Of a DNA stretch of 64,000 nucleotides, positions 22,988-33,428 are shown in pieces. The stretch is from Merluccius polli (Eukaryota; Chordata; Actinopteri; Gadiformes; Merlucciidae): positions 269,501-333,500 of the forward strand of contig JAOPHQ010002278.1 in NCBI GenBank assembly GCA_030340625.1. Reading direction: 5' to 3'. Each line of letters starts with the position of its first letter. Within the stretch, counting starts at the first letter, position 1. The position numbers were made by a program, and so were the translations under genes. Below the pieces are notes generated by a model, which saw nothing but the letters and a program-made list of their open reading frames with translations, did no database searches and was not told the DNA's origin.

Positions 22988-23453
22988 GTTGGGTCAGTGT
23001 ACAAACAGTCAAACCGGTTCGACATTAAGCCAAACACCCGAACGGACCGGTGTACCGAATGTGACCACTAGGTATCAGACTTGACTCTTAAGTCACCGAC
23101 CCTGTGGTCCACTAAAGAAGGAGGAGAGAGGATAGCGATCAACACTCAACCACTCAGTGACCATCGGGTTTTTATTTCCTATAGACATCAACTAAACATC
23201 ATTTCATGTTCATCACGTGGTCATACTGCTGATTACTAACACAATACAAGTTGGATCTAGGATACTTTTTAATTTGTCTCTTCATGACAAATGCCGGTTC
23301 AGTCGGTTTGCATCCAATCAAACCGGTTTAGGCTGGTGCATCAGACCGGACCAGAAAACCGGGAATCGACCCGACCTTCAGCACCGGACTGGACCGTAAA
23401 ACCAGGAATTGACCCAACCTTCAGCCCCTAATCATGTCTTGTTCTCCCATCAG
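22551..23453 (+). other. Last intron segment of gene A
   Basis: This is TRIM intron sequence with a GAT repeat near 22,931-22,987, ending at the acceptor CTCCCATCAG (23,453). Before the acceptor, a ~45-bp piece (GACCGTAAAACCAGGAATTG region) is tandemly duplicated compared with sister introns. Confidence 0.7.
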
Positions 23454-24022
23454 ATGCCTGTGGACTCACACTGGACCCAAACACAGCCAGCATATGTCTC
23501 TCTCTGTCTGAGGACCACAGGAAGGTGACGGTGGTTAGAAAGGAGCAGTCGTATCCTGATCACCCAGAGAGATTTGACCACTGGCCCCAGGTGTTGTGTA
23601 GAGAGGGTCTGACTGGCCGCTGTTACTGGGAGGTGGAGAGGATCGGACGTGTTAATATAGGAGTGACATACAGACAAATCACAAGGAGAGGAGATGGTCA
23701 TGACAGCCTGCTTGGAGGGAACAACAAGTCCTGGAGTCTTCATTGTCATGATGGTGGTTACTCTGTCCGGTACAACGGTAGTATAACAGTCATCCGTTTC
23801 CCCCCCCCTGTCTCCACCAGAGTAGGAGTGTATCTGGACCGGCCTGCTGGCTCTCTGTCCTTCTACAGAGTGTCCCCAGGTGTAGGAGGGTCCTCAGACA
23901 CACTGACACACATCCACACCTTCCACACCACATTCACCCAGGAGGACCTCCTCCCTGGGTTTGGGTTCTTGTCTGGGTTCTTGTTTGGTCCTGGTACCTC
24001 AGTGTCTCTGTGTGGGTTGTAG
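23454..24022 (+). CDS. TRIM gene A, last exon: PRY-SPRY (B30.2)
   Basis: This encodes the substrate-recognition domain of the ligase. It reads ACGLTLDPNT, SYPDHPERFDHW (PRY), CREGLTGRCYWEVE, then the SPRY half after a 9-C run (23,800-23,808) with VGVYLDRPAGSLSFYRVS and ends SVSLCGL at the TAG of 24,020-24,022. Codon phase matches the single base left by the exon ending at 12,175, so direct splicing gives a 544-residue protein. Two chimeric exons lie between, so correct expression needs both to be skipped. Near the C-terminus a GF-rich stretch (GFGFLSGFLFGPG) differs in length from gene B. Confidence 0.88.
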
Positions 24023-24870
24023 TTTATGATCATCATCATCTCACCTCCAAACATCGCGAGCAAAAACTACTTTGCGTGCGCACAACTAACACATCCTGCA
24101 CACATCCTGCACACAAATGATGATTGCAGCACTTTGAAAGTGCTGGACATTTGGAGTTTGGCGATCAATATTTCAACCAAATATCTGATGGTAATATTTG
24201 TGATATGAATACCTATTGTATCTGATCGGTTCTCTATTGTATTGATTACCCCCGTGTGGCAGGTCGCGTCACAGCCTATCAGAGAAATGAACATTCATGA
24301 GCAAGCTACAACCTTTGCCTTTATCAAATCTATTGATATATTTTTAATCATGAAAGGAATTGACTTTTAAGATCTTCCATAGGATTTACAGAGCAGCTTT
24401 CACAAAGATTGAATTTCTAATTTGAAAAGTCTTAAGTATTGATTGATGTAAAATCTAAAAATATAATTTGTTGGATATTTTGGACAACATTTTTGTACTG
24501 AAGATAAGCCTAACATGGGACATGATTCAAAGCAGATAAATATTATATTCATAAATGCGGGTTATGGGAAAAGCTAATGGTGTTCATGTTGTGAAGGACT
24601 TTAAACTGAACATTGATTCCTTGTGTTGTGTTGGGAACAACATGGCAGCACAATATGTTCAGTTATTAAAGACATGTGCACACCTGTTTAGGATTTGTAA
24701 CGTCTGCTACTTCTATTATTTTAGTCCTGTTTATTGTGTACATGTAAGGGATTATTGTTCTGTTGTATTGGTTCATAAAGCATAATGGTAATAAACAACT
24801 CGGTGTGTCCAACTGAATGTTGTCATCTCTATTCACCTCTTCCTCAGTGTGTGGAGGGAGGATATCACTA
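24023..24870 (+). other. 3' UTR and downstream of gene A
   Basis: This matches 44,944-46,490 after gene B. It has one unit of the TGATCGGTTCTCTATTGTAT motif that is expanded to a minisatellite in B. An AATAAA is at 24,790-24,795 and is conserved at 46,465-46,470, so it is the most likely polyadenylation signal. Confidence 0.55.
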
Positions 24871-25365
24871 TTCACTTCATGGTGCCTTGAGTAGAAATAT
24901 AGTTAACAATGGAGTATGTTTAATCATGATCAATAAAGTACCTTCATAATCTAATGGTTATGGTGTTAACAGTATGCACTCATGTAAAATATCTATAGGA
25001 TGAGGTGTGTGTGTGCGTGTGTGTCACAGGGATGGTTAGGAGTGCAATGACTGCCATATGTGACACACATAGTATTACAAGCAGGCATTTAAAGCACAAA
25101 AAATAGAAAATGAATTGTGTCCATGGTGAGGTGCTGACTGGTGAGCAGCTGGTAGCCGTCCAGTGCGGTGGACAGACGTCCAGTCATGATCACAGCAACA
25201 CAGTAAAACTAGACAACTTTATAGTTAGATGTGGAGGACACACACACACACGTCGCATGTCCCCGGATGATTTAAATAACAAAATTAAGCTGACGTCAGA
25301 GTGCGTCTGGGTTCTGCAGACCGGAGCTAGCCGTCAGTGGGCGGATACCTCAGAGTGTGTCTGAG
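24871..25365. other. Spacer between units A and B
   Basis: It contains short CA/TG runs (near 25,010 and 25,240). No gene, terminal repeat or match to the other units was found. Confidence 0.4.
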
Positions 25366-25799
25366 CCATAGGAGCTGAACCTGCTGGAACCCGTGATGTG
25401 GTCCAGGATGTCATCGATGCGGGGTAGCAGGTAGGAGTCCTTGGTGGGGACAGCATTCAGACGTCTGTAGTCCACACAGAATGTCCAGCTGTCAGACTGC
25501 TTTCTTACCAGGGCGGCCGGTGCTGCCCACTGGCTGTCAGAAGGCTCCATCACTCCCGCAGCAGCAGCCATTTCCCGGATCTTTTCCTCTGGTATGCGAC
25601 GCTTTGCCAGGGGCCAGACTATGGGGCCGTAGGCGGATGTGTGGGGACAAGCCGGTGTCGATGGCATGCTGGGTTGCCAACCCTGTACTGAGTGCAGTCC
25701 TCGTGTGTGGCAGGTGTAGAGGTAGACGTTGTCGAGGAGCTCCTTCAGCTTCCGACACTGTTGGGGATGGAGCCGCTCACGGCTACGTTCACACTGCTC
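25366..25799 (-). mobile_element. Ty3/Gypsy pol relic, copy B (RT start only)
   Basis: On the minus strand it gives the same RT N-terminal sequence as copies A and C (VMEPSDSQWAAP, FCVDYRRLNAVPTKDSYLLP). The integrase part kept in A and C is gone. It ends at the hAT-type insertion at 25,808. Confidence 0.8.
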
Positions 25800-25807
25800 C
25801 TACACGG

Positions 25808-26546
25808 CAGTGTTGTAGTACTCGAGTCCGGGACTCGGACTCGAGTCCGACTCGTGAGCTAAATTTAGAGACTCGTGACATGACTTGGACTCGAGCACTG
25901 AATGACTCGAACTTGACTCGTGCATTAGGGACTCGAGAATTAAGACAAGGACTCTACTTTTTTTTGTCATTAGGCTATAATTGTAATATGCCATTATTCA
26001 ATAATTTGGTATATGATTTTAGTGCAAGGGAATGTTACTGCTTCATGTCATACATCACAGGTAACTAAGTTAATAACGTAACTAACGTAACGTAATTACG
26101 TAACTACGTAAATAAGCTATTCATGATAGAAGACATGGTTATGTATGTGCAAATAAAGCGCATTAGAGTTGCATTCCTGTGAGTTATTGTTAAGAGGACA
26201 GGATAGTAGTTATGAGCACTAGAGTGAGTTAAAAACAGTAAAATAAATATGAAAGTTCATAGCTGTCGCCATTAGGACGCGCCTATGAGCTGCGGCACAC
26301 AACAGTTATGTTTTTTTTAAGTGTAACAACATGTATGCTTACTTTAGTGCTGACTCGACTCGGACTCGACTCGGACTCGATGTGCATCAATAGGGACTCG
26401 ACTTGGACTTGACTCATATGAGTAGTGGACTCGACTCGGACTCGACACAGATTTTATTTTTATGACTTGGACTTGACTCGGACTCGGACACTGGAGACTC
26501 CAGCCTGGACTCGGACTCGAGGCATAGTGACTCGACTACAACACTG
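25808..26546. mobile_element. hAT-type MITE rich in ACTCG repeats, copy B
   Basis: An 8-bp duplication CTACACGG lies at 25,800-25,807 and 26,547-26,554. The ends are CAGTGTTGTAGTACTCGAG and GACTCGACTACAACACTG. Both subterminal parts are made of GACTCGGACTCGA-type repeats. The same insertion is in unit C (49,286-49,988). Unit A has the empty site near 1,710. It is non-coding. Confidence 0.93.
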
Positions 26547-26554
26547 CTACACGG

Positions 26555-28195
26555 CCACGCAGGTGGAGGGAAGAGAGGTAGACGGGCAGACAGCGTCGAA
26601 GACCCCTGGGGGGGCGATGTAGAGGACCCCCTGGCGGCTAGCGGTGATGTCAAGGGCCCCCTGGCGGTGACGTGGAGGGCCCCCTGGTGGCTGGTGGCGA
26701 CACACACACGCACGCACCACAGTAAGCAAGTGACAGAAGATGATAGAGACCCAACACGAACCAAACCCAGTAAATGAACACAAGACATAATGAAAGGTTC
26801 ATTCAAGGCAGGTTTGTTAAAGCTTATTCATCCTTTCACCACAGTGACTGAATGACTCAGAGAATTAGAGACACTTGTGAGAGTGAGAGTTAAATTTTGG
26901 GTGTGGAGTGTGGAGTACAGGTGCAGTGATACACAGCCAACAGTAGTCCTCACAAACCAATAATCATCTTTAGTTAAGTATTGATTATTATAATGACTTC
27001 AACAGACAGCCCTGACTCAGTTGCTACTCTGTTTCCTGGTTTGATCCCTGGTGTTTCTGACAGCGTGGATACGCTTCAAAAGCTCAATGGTACCATGTTT
27101 ATCAGGTTTTTTCAGTCATTACAATTTCTTGTTTCTGAACACTGAAGTGTGTGTTTGTGTGTGTGCGTGTACGTGTGTGTATGTGTGCGTGTGTGTCACA
27201 CCTTGCCTTGGCACCTTTCTGAATACCTGCCTGTAAAGGTTGTGACAAGATGAAGAAGGAAAAAACACAAGAAGAATCCAAGTCAACAATGTCATGTCCC
27301 TTCCTGTTCCTTAAGTTGCATGTTTCATGTAATTCATTATGTCCTGTCTTTGTGTTACTTATTTCTCCTCTCGTTTCAGATACCCCTCTACTGCCCTCGC
27401 GTGTCTGCTCCACCTGTCTTCGTCTGCCCCGCCCCCACGGTGTCATTGTGTAGCCCCTATGGTTCTGTCTGTGACTCTGCTGGCCCCAGCTGTGTCTTAT
27501 CTGTAATTCTCCAGCTGTCCTCTGTTAGTCTTGATTTCCCCATGTGTATTTAGTCTGTGTATTTAGTCCAGCCTTCTACCTGTGACTCCTAGTGATTATT
27601 GACCTCCTACCGAACCCCGACCTTGTGCTGTTTTTTGGACCTTGTCCTTGCCTAGCGTTTTGGATACCTTTGCCTTCTGTGGATTGATGACCCGTGTACC
27701 GAACCCATGCCTGTAATAAAACGGATTATTCCACCTGCAGCATTTCAGAGTCTTGCTCTTGAGTCCTCTGTCCTTTGGCATTATTGTTACAAACAAGATG
27801 GATGATTGAAGAGAAATTAATGAAGAAAATAACCCTGCCTGGTGTGTGTGTGTGTATGTGTGTGTGTGCATGCGTGTGTGTATGTGTGTCACACCTTGCC
27901 TTGGTACCTTTCTGAATACCTGCCTGTAAAGGGTGTGACAAGATGAAGAAGGAAAAAGCACAACAAGAATCCAAGTCAACAAGATGAATGATTGAAGAGA
28001 AATGAATGAAGAAAATAACCCTGCCTATTATTATAGAAACATAACCCATTCTAAATGATTGCATTACATTTGCACATTTGTCTGCTTTCTGCTCAATACT
28101 TTTTATAACCTTTAATGCCATAAATCATCCACATCTGCAGTCATAGAAAATGTTTAAATAATCAAATGATTTTGATCACATAATAATCTGCAGTC
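26555..28195. other. Duplicon upstream region, unit B
   Basis: It is nearly identical to 49,997-51,641, with no mismatch in the stretches compared by eye between about 27,000 and 27,720. A ~150-bp block (TG tract, then CACACCTTGCCTTGG... AAGAATCCAAGTCAAC) occurs twice, near 27,150-27,290 and 27,840-27,980. No conserved gene was found. Confidence 0.7.
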
Positions 28196-28602
28196 TGTTA
28201 CGCCACGTCCTGCTACACGGTCCAACAACCCCATCTAGTGGCAGCTTGTCGCCACTCATCATCATTCCCCCAACACACCTGTTGGCAATTGGCAATCACC
28301 ATTCCCTATTTAAGCCAGGGTTCTCCAGCCAGCCGATGCCGGTTCGTGCTCTTGTCTACCAAACCTCTTACCAGTGATCCAGTACCTGTCTGTTACCGAA
28401 CCCTGCCTGCCTGACTACCGCCTGTTGCCGAACCCTGCCTGCCTGACTACCTGCCTGATGCCGATCCCCCGCCTGCCCTATTACCGCGGGCCTAGCCTGG
28501 CCTGTTGCTATTTCCCTTTTGTGTAAATAAATTCCCTGTCTGTTCATCCCGTCTCCGCCTCCTGTGTTCAGCGTTTGGGTCCAGCCGTCCTGTTCCCTAA
28601 CA
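28196..28602 (+). repeat. Solo LTR, short form, unit B
   Basis: It starts TGTTACGCCACGTCC and ends CTGTTCCCTAACA. It has a TATTTAAG box near 28,306 and AAATAAA near 28,525, with two to three copies of a CTGTTGCCGAACCCTGCCTG repeat between them. It is the same LTR family as 15,277-16,228. A clear target duplication was not seen (CAGTC against CTATC). Confidence 0.75.
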
Positions 28603-29480
28603 CTATCTGTCTAAGTTCATGCTTCTGAGTAATGAATGACATCACGATACAGTGTTTGTACACTTTTCTGATTTTAATTACAAAAAGTATCGTCACACAC
28701 TTCTGTGTGTGCTAAATATTTAACTTTTTAGCTGAGTTGAGTGACAATCAGCGGAGAATGAGGCTCTGTTGTGGATGATTTGTTCTGTTGTTGCCGCTAT
28801 TTAACACCAAAACAAATGGCTAGCATCCATCTGCCTGCCTGTAACAGTTTTCTGATGGTGAATCTAATTCTGAGGAAGGTCAGGGTGAGGCTGGGGGGAG
28901 AGCCAATGGGAGGGCTGGGGGGAGGGGCCAGAAGGATCAGGGGGAAGAGGTCAGGGGTGAGTTTAGGGGGAAAAGGTCAAACAAAGCGCTTTGTGCTCGT
29001 CCTTTTTATCTGGTGTGCTGCTGCTAATAACGCCTTGCACCTTTCTGATGCCCTGCCTGGAAGTGGTGTAACAACACATGAAGGAAAAGACACGATAAGA
29101 ATCTAACCTGACCAGATCCAGACCAATACCTCAGTCTAGGACTATTCAAGGTATGTGCATTGTGTGTACAGAGTGAACGCTGTAGGCATCACGTCACCAC
29201 AGATGCTAATTGGCCTGTGATTCAAAAGGCACTTTGTCACTTGGCCAGTACTCTGACTGCTCTTCTGAGAAGATAAATCATCTATTGATTTATATTATGT
29301 TCACATCAACGCATTGAGTGTTCATATAAACTAATGTGTTTTTAAAGGGTGGAGGATTCTGCATGGAGGTGGTCAGTAGTGTGTGAGCAGACAGAGCTCA
29401 GACAGCTAGAGGAGGATGCTGCATGGAGGTGTGGCAGCAACAGGTTTGGTATGAGGAAGAAAAAACGATCATCTGAGGTT
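28603..29480 (+). other. Upstream region of TRIM gene B
   Basis: It matches 52,300-53,420 and part of 9,600-10,440. It has the same donor-like TTCAAG/GTATGT near 29,148. Small open frames here change their ends between copies and are not supported as genes. Confidence 0.45.
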
Positions 29481-29602
29481 ATCTGGGAGGAGTATAAACT
29501 GGGAGAGGAACTGGACAAACTGGTTGGTTCACAACATCATCCTTATTACTGAGTCAGACGGTTTGGTGTTGCACACTTTATTACCGCAGGAAGAAGACGA
29601 AG
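29481..29602 (+). promoter_or_regulatory. Candidate promoter and 5' UTR exon, gene B
   Basis: TATAAA at 29,493-29,498 sits in GGAGTATAAACTGGGAG. A transcription start about 30 bp downstream and a donor AAG/GTACTG at 29,603 would make a short untranslated exon joining the coding exon at 31,289. The block is conserved in the three units. Inferred from sequence only. Confidence 0.45.
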
Positions 29603-29864
29603 GTACTGTAGTCAACTCTGATCCGTGATATATCATTAATGTGTATCTCTTATATACCATATCAATAGGTTGTTTGCTATTTTACTGTAAAACACATATC
29701 GTTACAGACGCTATTAAATATGTTTTGTAAATATTTAAACTGTAGCCTGAAACCTGTCACTGTTATATTAAGTTAATTGCTGTTTGTCGAAATCAAACTA
29801 ATATTTTACTGTTTAATAATTGAGCAGATTCTTTATTCAAAGTGACTGACAGTGAATTCAGATA

Positions 29865-30250
29865 CAGCTCATTAAGGAGCAGGTAGGGGTTAGACAGTAC
29901 AGAGACAGGTCATTCAAGAGCAGGTAGGGGTTAGACAGGTCATTAAAGAGCAGGTAGGGGTTAGACAGTAGAGACAGGTTATTATGGAGCAGGTAGGGGT
30001 TAGACAGTACAGAGACATGTTATTATGGAGCAGGTAGGGGTTAGACTGTACAGAGACAGGTCATTAAGGAGCAGGTAGGGGTTAGACAGTACAGAGACAG
30101 GTCATTATGGAGCAGGTAGGGGTTAGACAGTACAGAGACAGGTCATTATGGAGCAGGTAGGGGTTAGACAGTAGAGAGACAGGTTATTATGGAGCAGGTA
30201 GGGGTTAGACAGTACAGAGACAGGTCATTAAAGAGCAGGTAGGTTAGACT
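29865..30250. repeat. Minisatellite upstream of gene B
   Basis: About nine imperfect copies of a ~38-41-bp unit with core GAGCAGGTAGGGGTTAGACA and GTACAGAGACAGGTCATTA. Unit C has about eleven (53,800-54,255). Unit A lacks the region. It lies in the probable 5' intron. Confidence 0.9.
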
Positions 30251-31112
30251 TCGGACATTGGGGACCAAACCCAGAACCTCTAAGATGGGAGTCAAGCACC
30301 CGGTGGACATTAAAATAATTGTTTTTTTCCTCCTGATTCAGGATTTGTCCTAAATCTGAAATGTGATTGGGTGACCTTAAAGGTAGGCAACTTATTTGTA
30401 TTACTTTACTATAGGCTACTCTATTTGTATCATTTTGATTAAAGGAATAATTCACCCTGTCAGGACTATTTGAATGACTTCCCATGTTGTAGAAGTGTGG
30501 ATGTGTCATTTGGATAACGTTGTATGTGACGCTCTAGACCGTTTGCAGTGACTGTTAGAAGAAGTGTGTGGAGAGTATGTGGAGTGTGTGTGGTGATAGC
30601 TGGTTTATCCTGGGTGCCATGACTGCTCTGCACCACAGGTGTGCAGCCCCACCCAGCCCAGAGTCTAATGTCTGACTCAGGCCAGGTGAGGCTGGAAACC
30701 AGACATCAACAACACACTCCACATACTCTCCACAACGTGCTTCTGTGTTGATTCCTATCTCCGACCTCTGAAAGTGTAGCGCTGACACTCAGCTGTTCTA
30801 GCTGTGGGAGGACTCAGAGGCGGTTCACCCTAACGTTGCTTTTTGACACATCCTTACCATGTTTAAACCATAATTGATAGATATGTACTTTAATTAGTCC
30901 TTTCATTTAAATCCAAAGTGACCAAATTAACACGACGTGAAGGCAGTTCTCTCTTCCTGGAGACAGAGAACAACACTTTTTAAACTAAATAAAAAGTGTT
31001 GTAAAACATTAAGGTGAGTACAACATATTGACCCAGAATCCTCATTTGAGCTGTGCTGTCTGGGGTTTCATTGTGTACTGGAGGTACAACACTTTTGTTT
31101 GAAACAACACGA

Positions 31113-31202
<90 letters not shown>

Positions 31203-31288
31203 CATTTAAACACAAGTTAAAACCTTTATTTGACTTGATCATACATCAGAAAAATGAATGTTATCTTAATGAAACACATTTTTTCTAG
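30251..31288 (+). other. Probable 5' intron, gene B, with long TA repeat
   Basis: Non-coding and matched by 54,256-55,141 in unit C. A (TA)n run fills about 31,112-31,199, only ~90 bp before the acceptor TTTTTTCTAG that ends at 31,288. Confidence 0.6.
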
Positions 31289-31290
31289 GA

Positions 31291-32356
31291 ATGGCCTCTG
31301 CTAACACTTCCTGTCCTGAGGAGAACTTTTCCTGCTCCATCTGTCTGGATGTGTTCAACAGACCAGTTTTCACACCTTGTGGACACAACTTCTGCAGAGC
31401 CTGTATTACAACGTTCTGGAATGACAAACCCCAGTACAAATGTCCTATTTGCAATGAGCTTTTCCACACAAAACCTGATCTACGAGTCAATACCCTCTTA
31501 TCAGAGATGGTTGATCAGTTTAGAAGGTCCTTACGAGTCAAAGAGCAGCTTCGTGTTGCACCAGGAGAAGTTCCCTGTGACGTCTGTACTGGGACCCAGC
31601 TGAAGGCTGTGAAGTCCTGCCTAGTGTGTTTTATCTCTTACTGCCAAACCCACCTGGAGCCACATCAGAGAATCGCAGGCCTGAAGAAACATCTGCTGGT
31701 TGAGCCTATGGACCGTTTGGAAGACAGGATGTGTAAGAAACACGACCGACTCCTTGAGCTCTTCTGCCAGACTGAACAGGTGTGTTTGTGCCAGATCTGC
31801 ACGACGGACCACAAGACCCATCCTGTTGTACCTCTAAAGGAGGAATATGAAGTGAAGACCGCCCAGCTGGGGAAGATAGAGTCTGAAGTTCAGCAGATGA
31901 TCCATGAGAGAAAACAAAAGGTTAAGGAAATCAAAGACAGAGTCAAACTCAGTAAAGCAGATGCAGACAGAGAGATAGCTGACGGTGTGCAGGTCCTCAC
32001 TGCTCTGATGAGCTGCATTAAAAAGTGGCAGGATGATTTCAACCAAACGGTTCAAGAGAAACTGATATCCACAGAGAAACAAGCTGAAGGCCTCATCAAA
32101 GAGCTGGAGCAGGAAATAAAAGATCTGACGAACAGAAGCTTAGAGGTGAAGGAGCTCACACACACTGAAGACCACCTCCACTTCCTCCAGACCTTCAGAT
32201 CCCTGAAGAATCCTCCACACACCAGGGACTGGACTACGGTGGAGGTCTGTCCTCCATCATACGTCGGGACCTTGAGCAGGACCCTGGATCAGCTGCAGGA
32301 GACACTGAACATGGAGATGAAGAAGGTGCCTGACCTGAGATCAACTCTAAAGAAGT
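31291..32356 (+). CDS. TRIM gene B, exon with RING, B-boxes and coiled coil
   Basis: This encodes the N-terminal 355 residues of a TRIM E3 ubiquitin ligase. It has the same ligand pattern as gene A: RING Cys15 to Cys54 with CPIC as the last pair, a B-box1-like cluster, B-box2 near 148-177, then the coiled coil. The start codon follows the acceptor TTTTTTCTAGGA. The donor GTAAG begins at 32,357. Together with 44,357-44,943 it forms the only complete gene in the window (550 residues). The intron is stretched to 12 kb by a Gmr1-type retrotransposon and a LINE, both antisense. Substitutions against copy C are mostly amino-acid changing. Confidence 0.92.
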
Positions 32357-32896
32357 GTAAGTGTCTGTTTAGTTTGATTCATCACAACACACACTAACTA
32401 TTTAGATGGACAGTCCATCCACACAGCAGTAGGGGACGTCCGCTCATTCAAATCCTACTGGGAATGAAGATGATGATGACATCATGTAGCTTACTTATAT
32501 TAATTATAAGTAAGGAATATTATTATGGTAATTATAATTTGTATTTTTTTATTTTTGTGTTATTATTCGGTCTATTTATTATCTATTATCTATTATTATA
32601 TATTATTGAAAGATATGCTGGGGAGATGGAGCAAAAGGATCAAGGGAAGAAAGAAAGAGAAATATTAAAAATACAAAATAAAACCTGGATACTATACCAG
32701 CAACATTTAGACCAAATAGATCAGCAAAATAAACTCATAAATAAATGATAGTGATACTAATAACAACAAATGAATAAATAGATAGACAAAACGTGAAACA
32801 ACTAAACAAAATAAACCAATCAGATCGAAAGCCGGGCAAGGAAATATTACTACAACCATCACCACCACTACGTATAATAGTAATAATAATGTGGTG
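32357..32896 (+). other. Intron of TRIM gene B, first part
   Basis: AT-rich intron sequence matching 12,176-12,715 and 60,572-61,095, with no gene. It is broken at AATGTGGTG by the Gmr1-type element and resumes at 38,265. Confidence 0.75.
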
Positions 32897-33428
32897 TGTG
32901 GCAACCCCAATCGTCAGCCGGGTAGGGTCCCGGGAAAAATGCTAGGAAACAAGGTGGCTGGGCAACGGGTGGCGTTTATTGCTGGCAGCACAAAAGGAAA
33001 AATCAAAGAACAACTCAGGTACTGCCCCAGCGGGGTAGACAAACAAAAGGAATGTGCCTCGGATCCTGGTCCGTTCGGAAGGGCGGCGTGGAGCTCGCTC
33101 CCGGCTTCCCGCCGCTCAGCACTGTGGGTTGAGAGAGAGGCAAAAAAAAGGCGTTTAATGCGCTCTCCGATCGTACCCCCCACCGCGTCCGTCTTCCACT
33201 CGACTTTTTCCTCCCCCTCCTCTCCGGGCCCGGCCCTTAAATCCCCTCGCCCGTCTCCCCCCCCCCAGGTGATCGCAATCCCCCTGATCGTCTGGGTCGG
33301 CTCGATGTGTCATCCAGCGCCGCCGCGCTGAGCGGCATATATCTCCCGCGGACTACTTGTCCGCGGAGAGGGGGCCGCTCCGGGCGTTGGTGCGGATCGT
33401 CAGCGCCAGTCAGCGTGGGGTTGCCACA
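32897..33428 (-). repeat. 3' LTR of the Gmr1-type element
   Basis: 532 bp, with ends TGTGGCAACC and GGTTGCCACA in inverted relation. On the minus strand there is a TTTAAG box near 33,236 and AATAAA near 32,970. The poly-C run near 33,257 has 10 Cs against 9 in the other LTR. The gag-pol frame runs into it and stops at 33,237. Confidence 0.93.

Noticed and set aside
27051..27236. Small frames identical in units B and C (27.0-28.1 and 50.5-51.5 kb)
   Set aside because: The DNA itself is almost identical there, so identity of frames carries no evidence of coding; they include TG-repeat translations.
29865..30250. CRISPR-like array of regular repeats
   Set aside because: Units are contiguous with no unique spacers, the DNA is eukaryotic, and there are no cas genes; it is a minisatellite.
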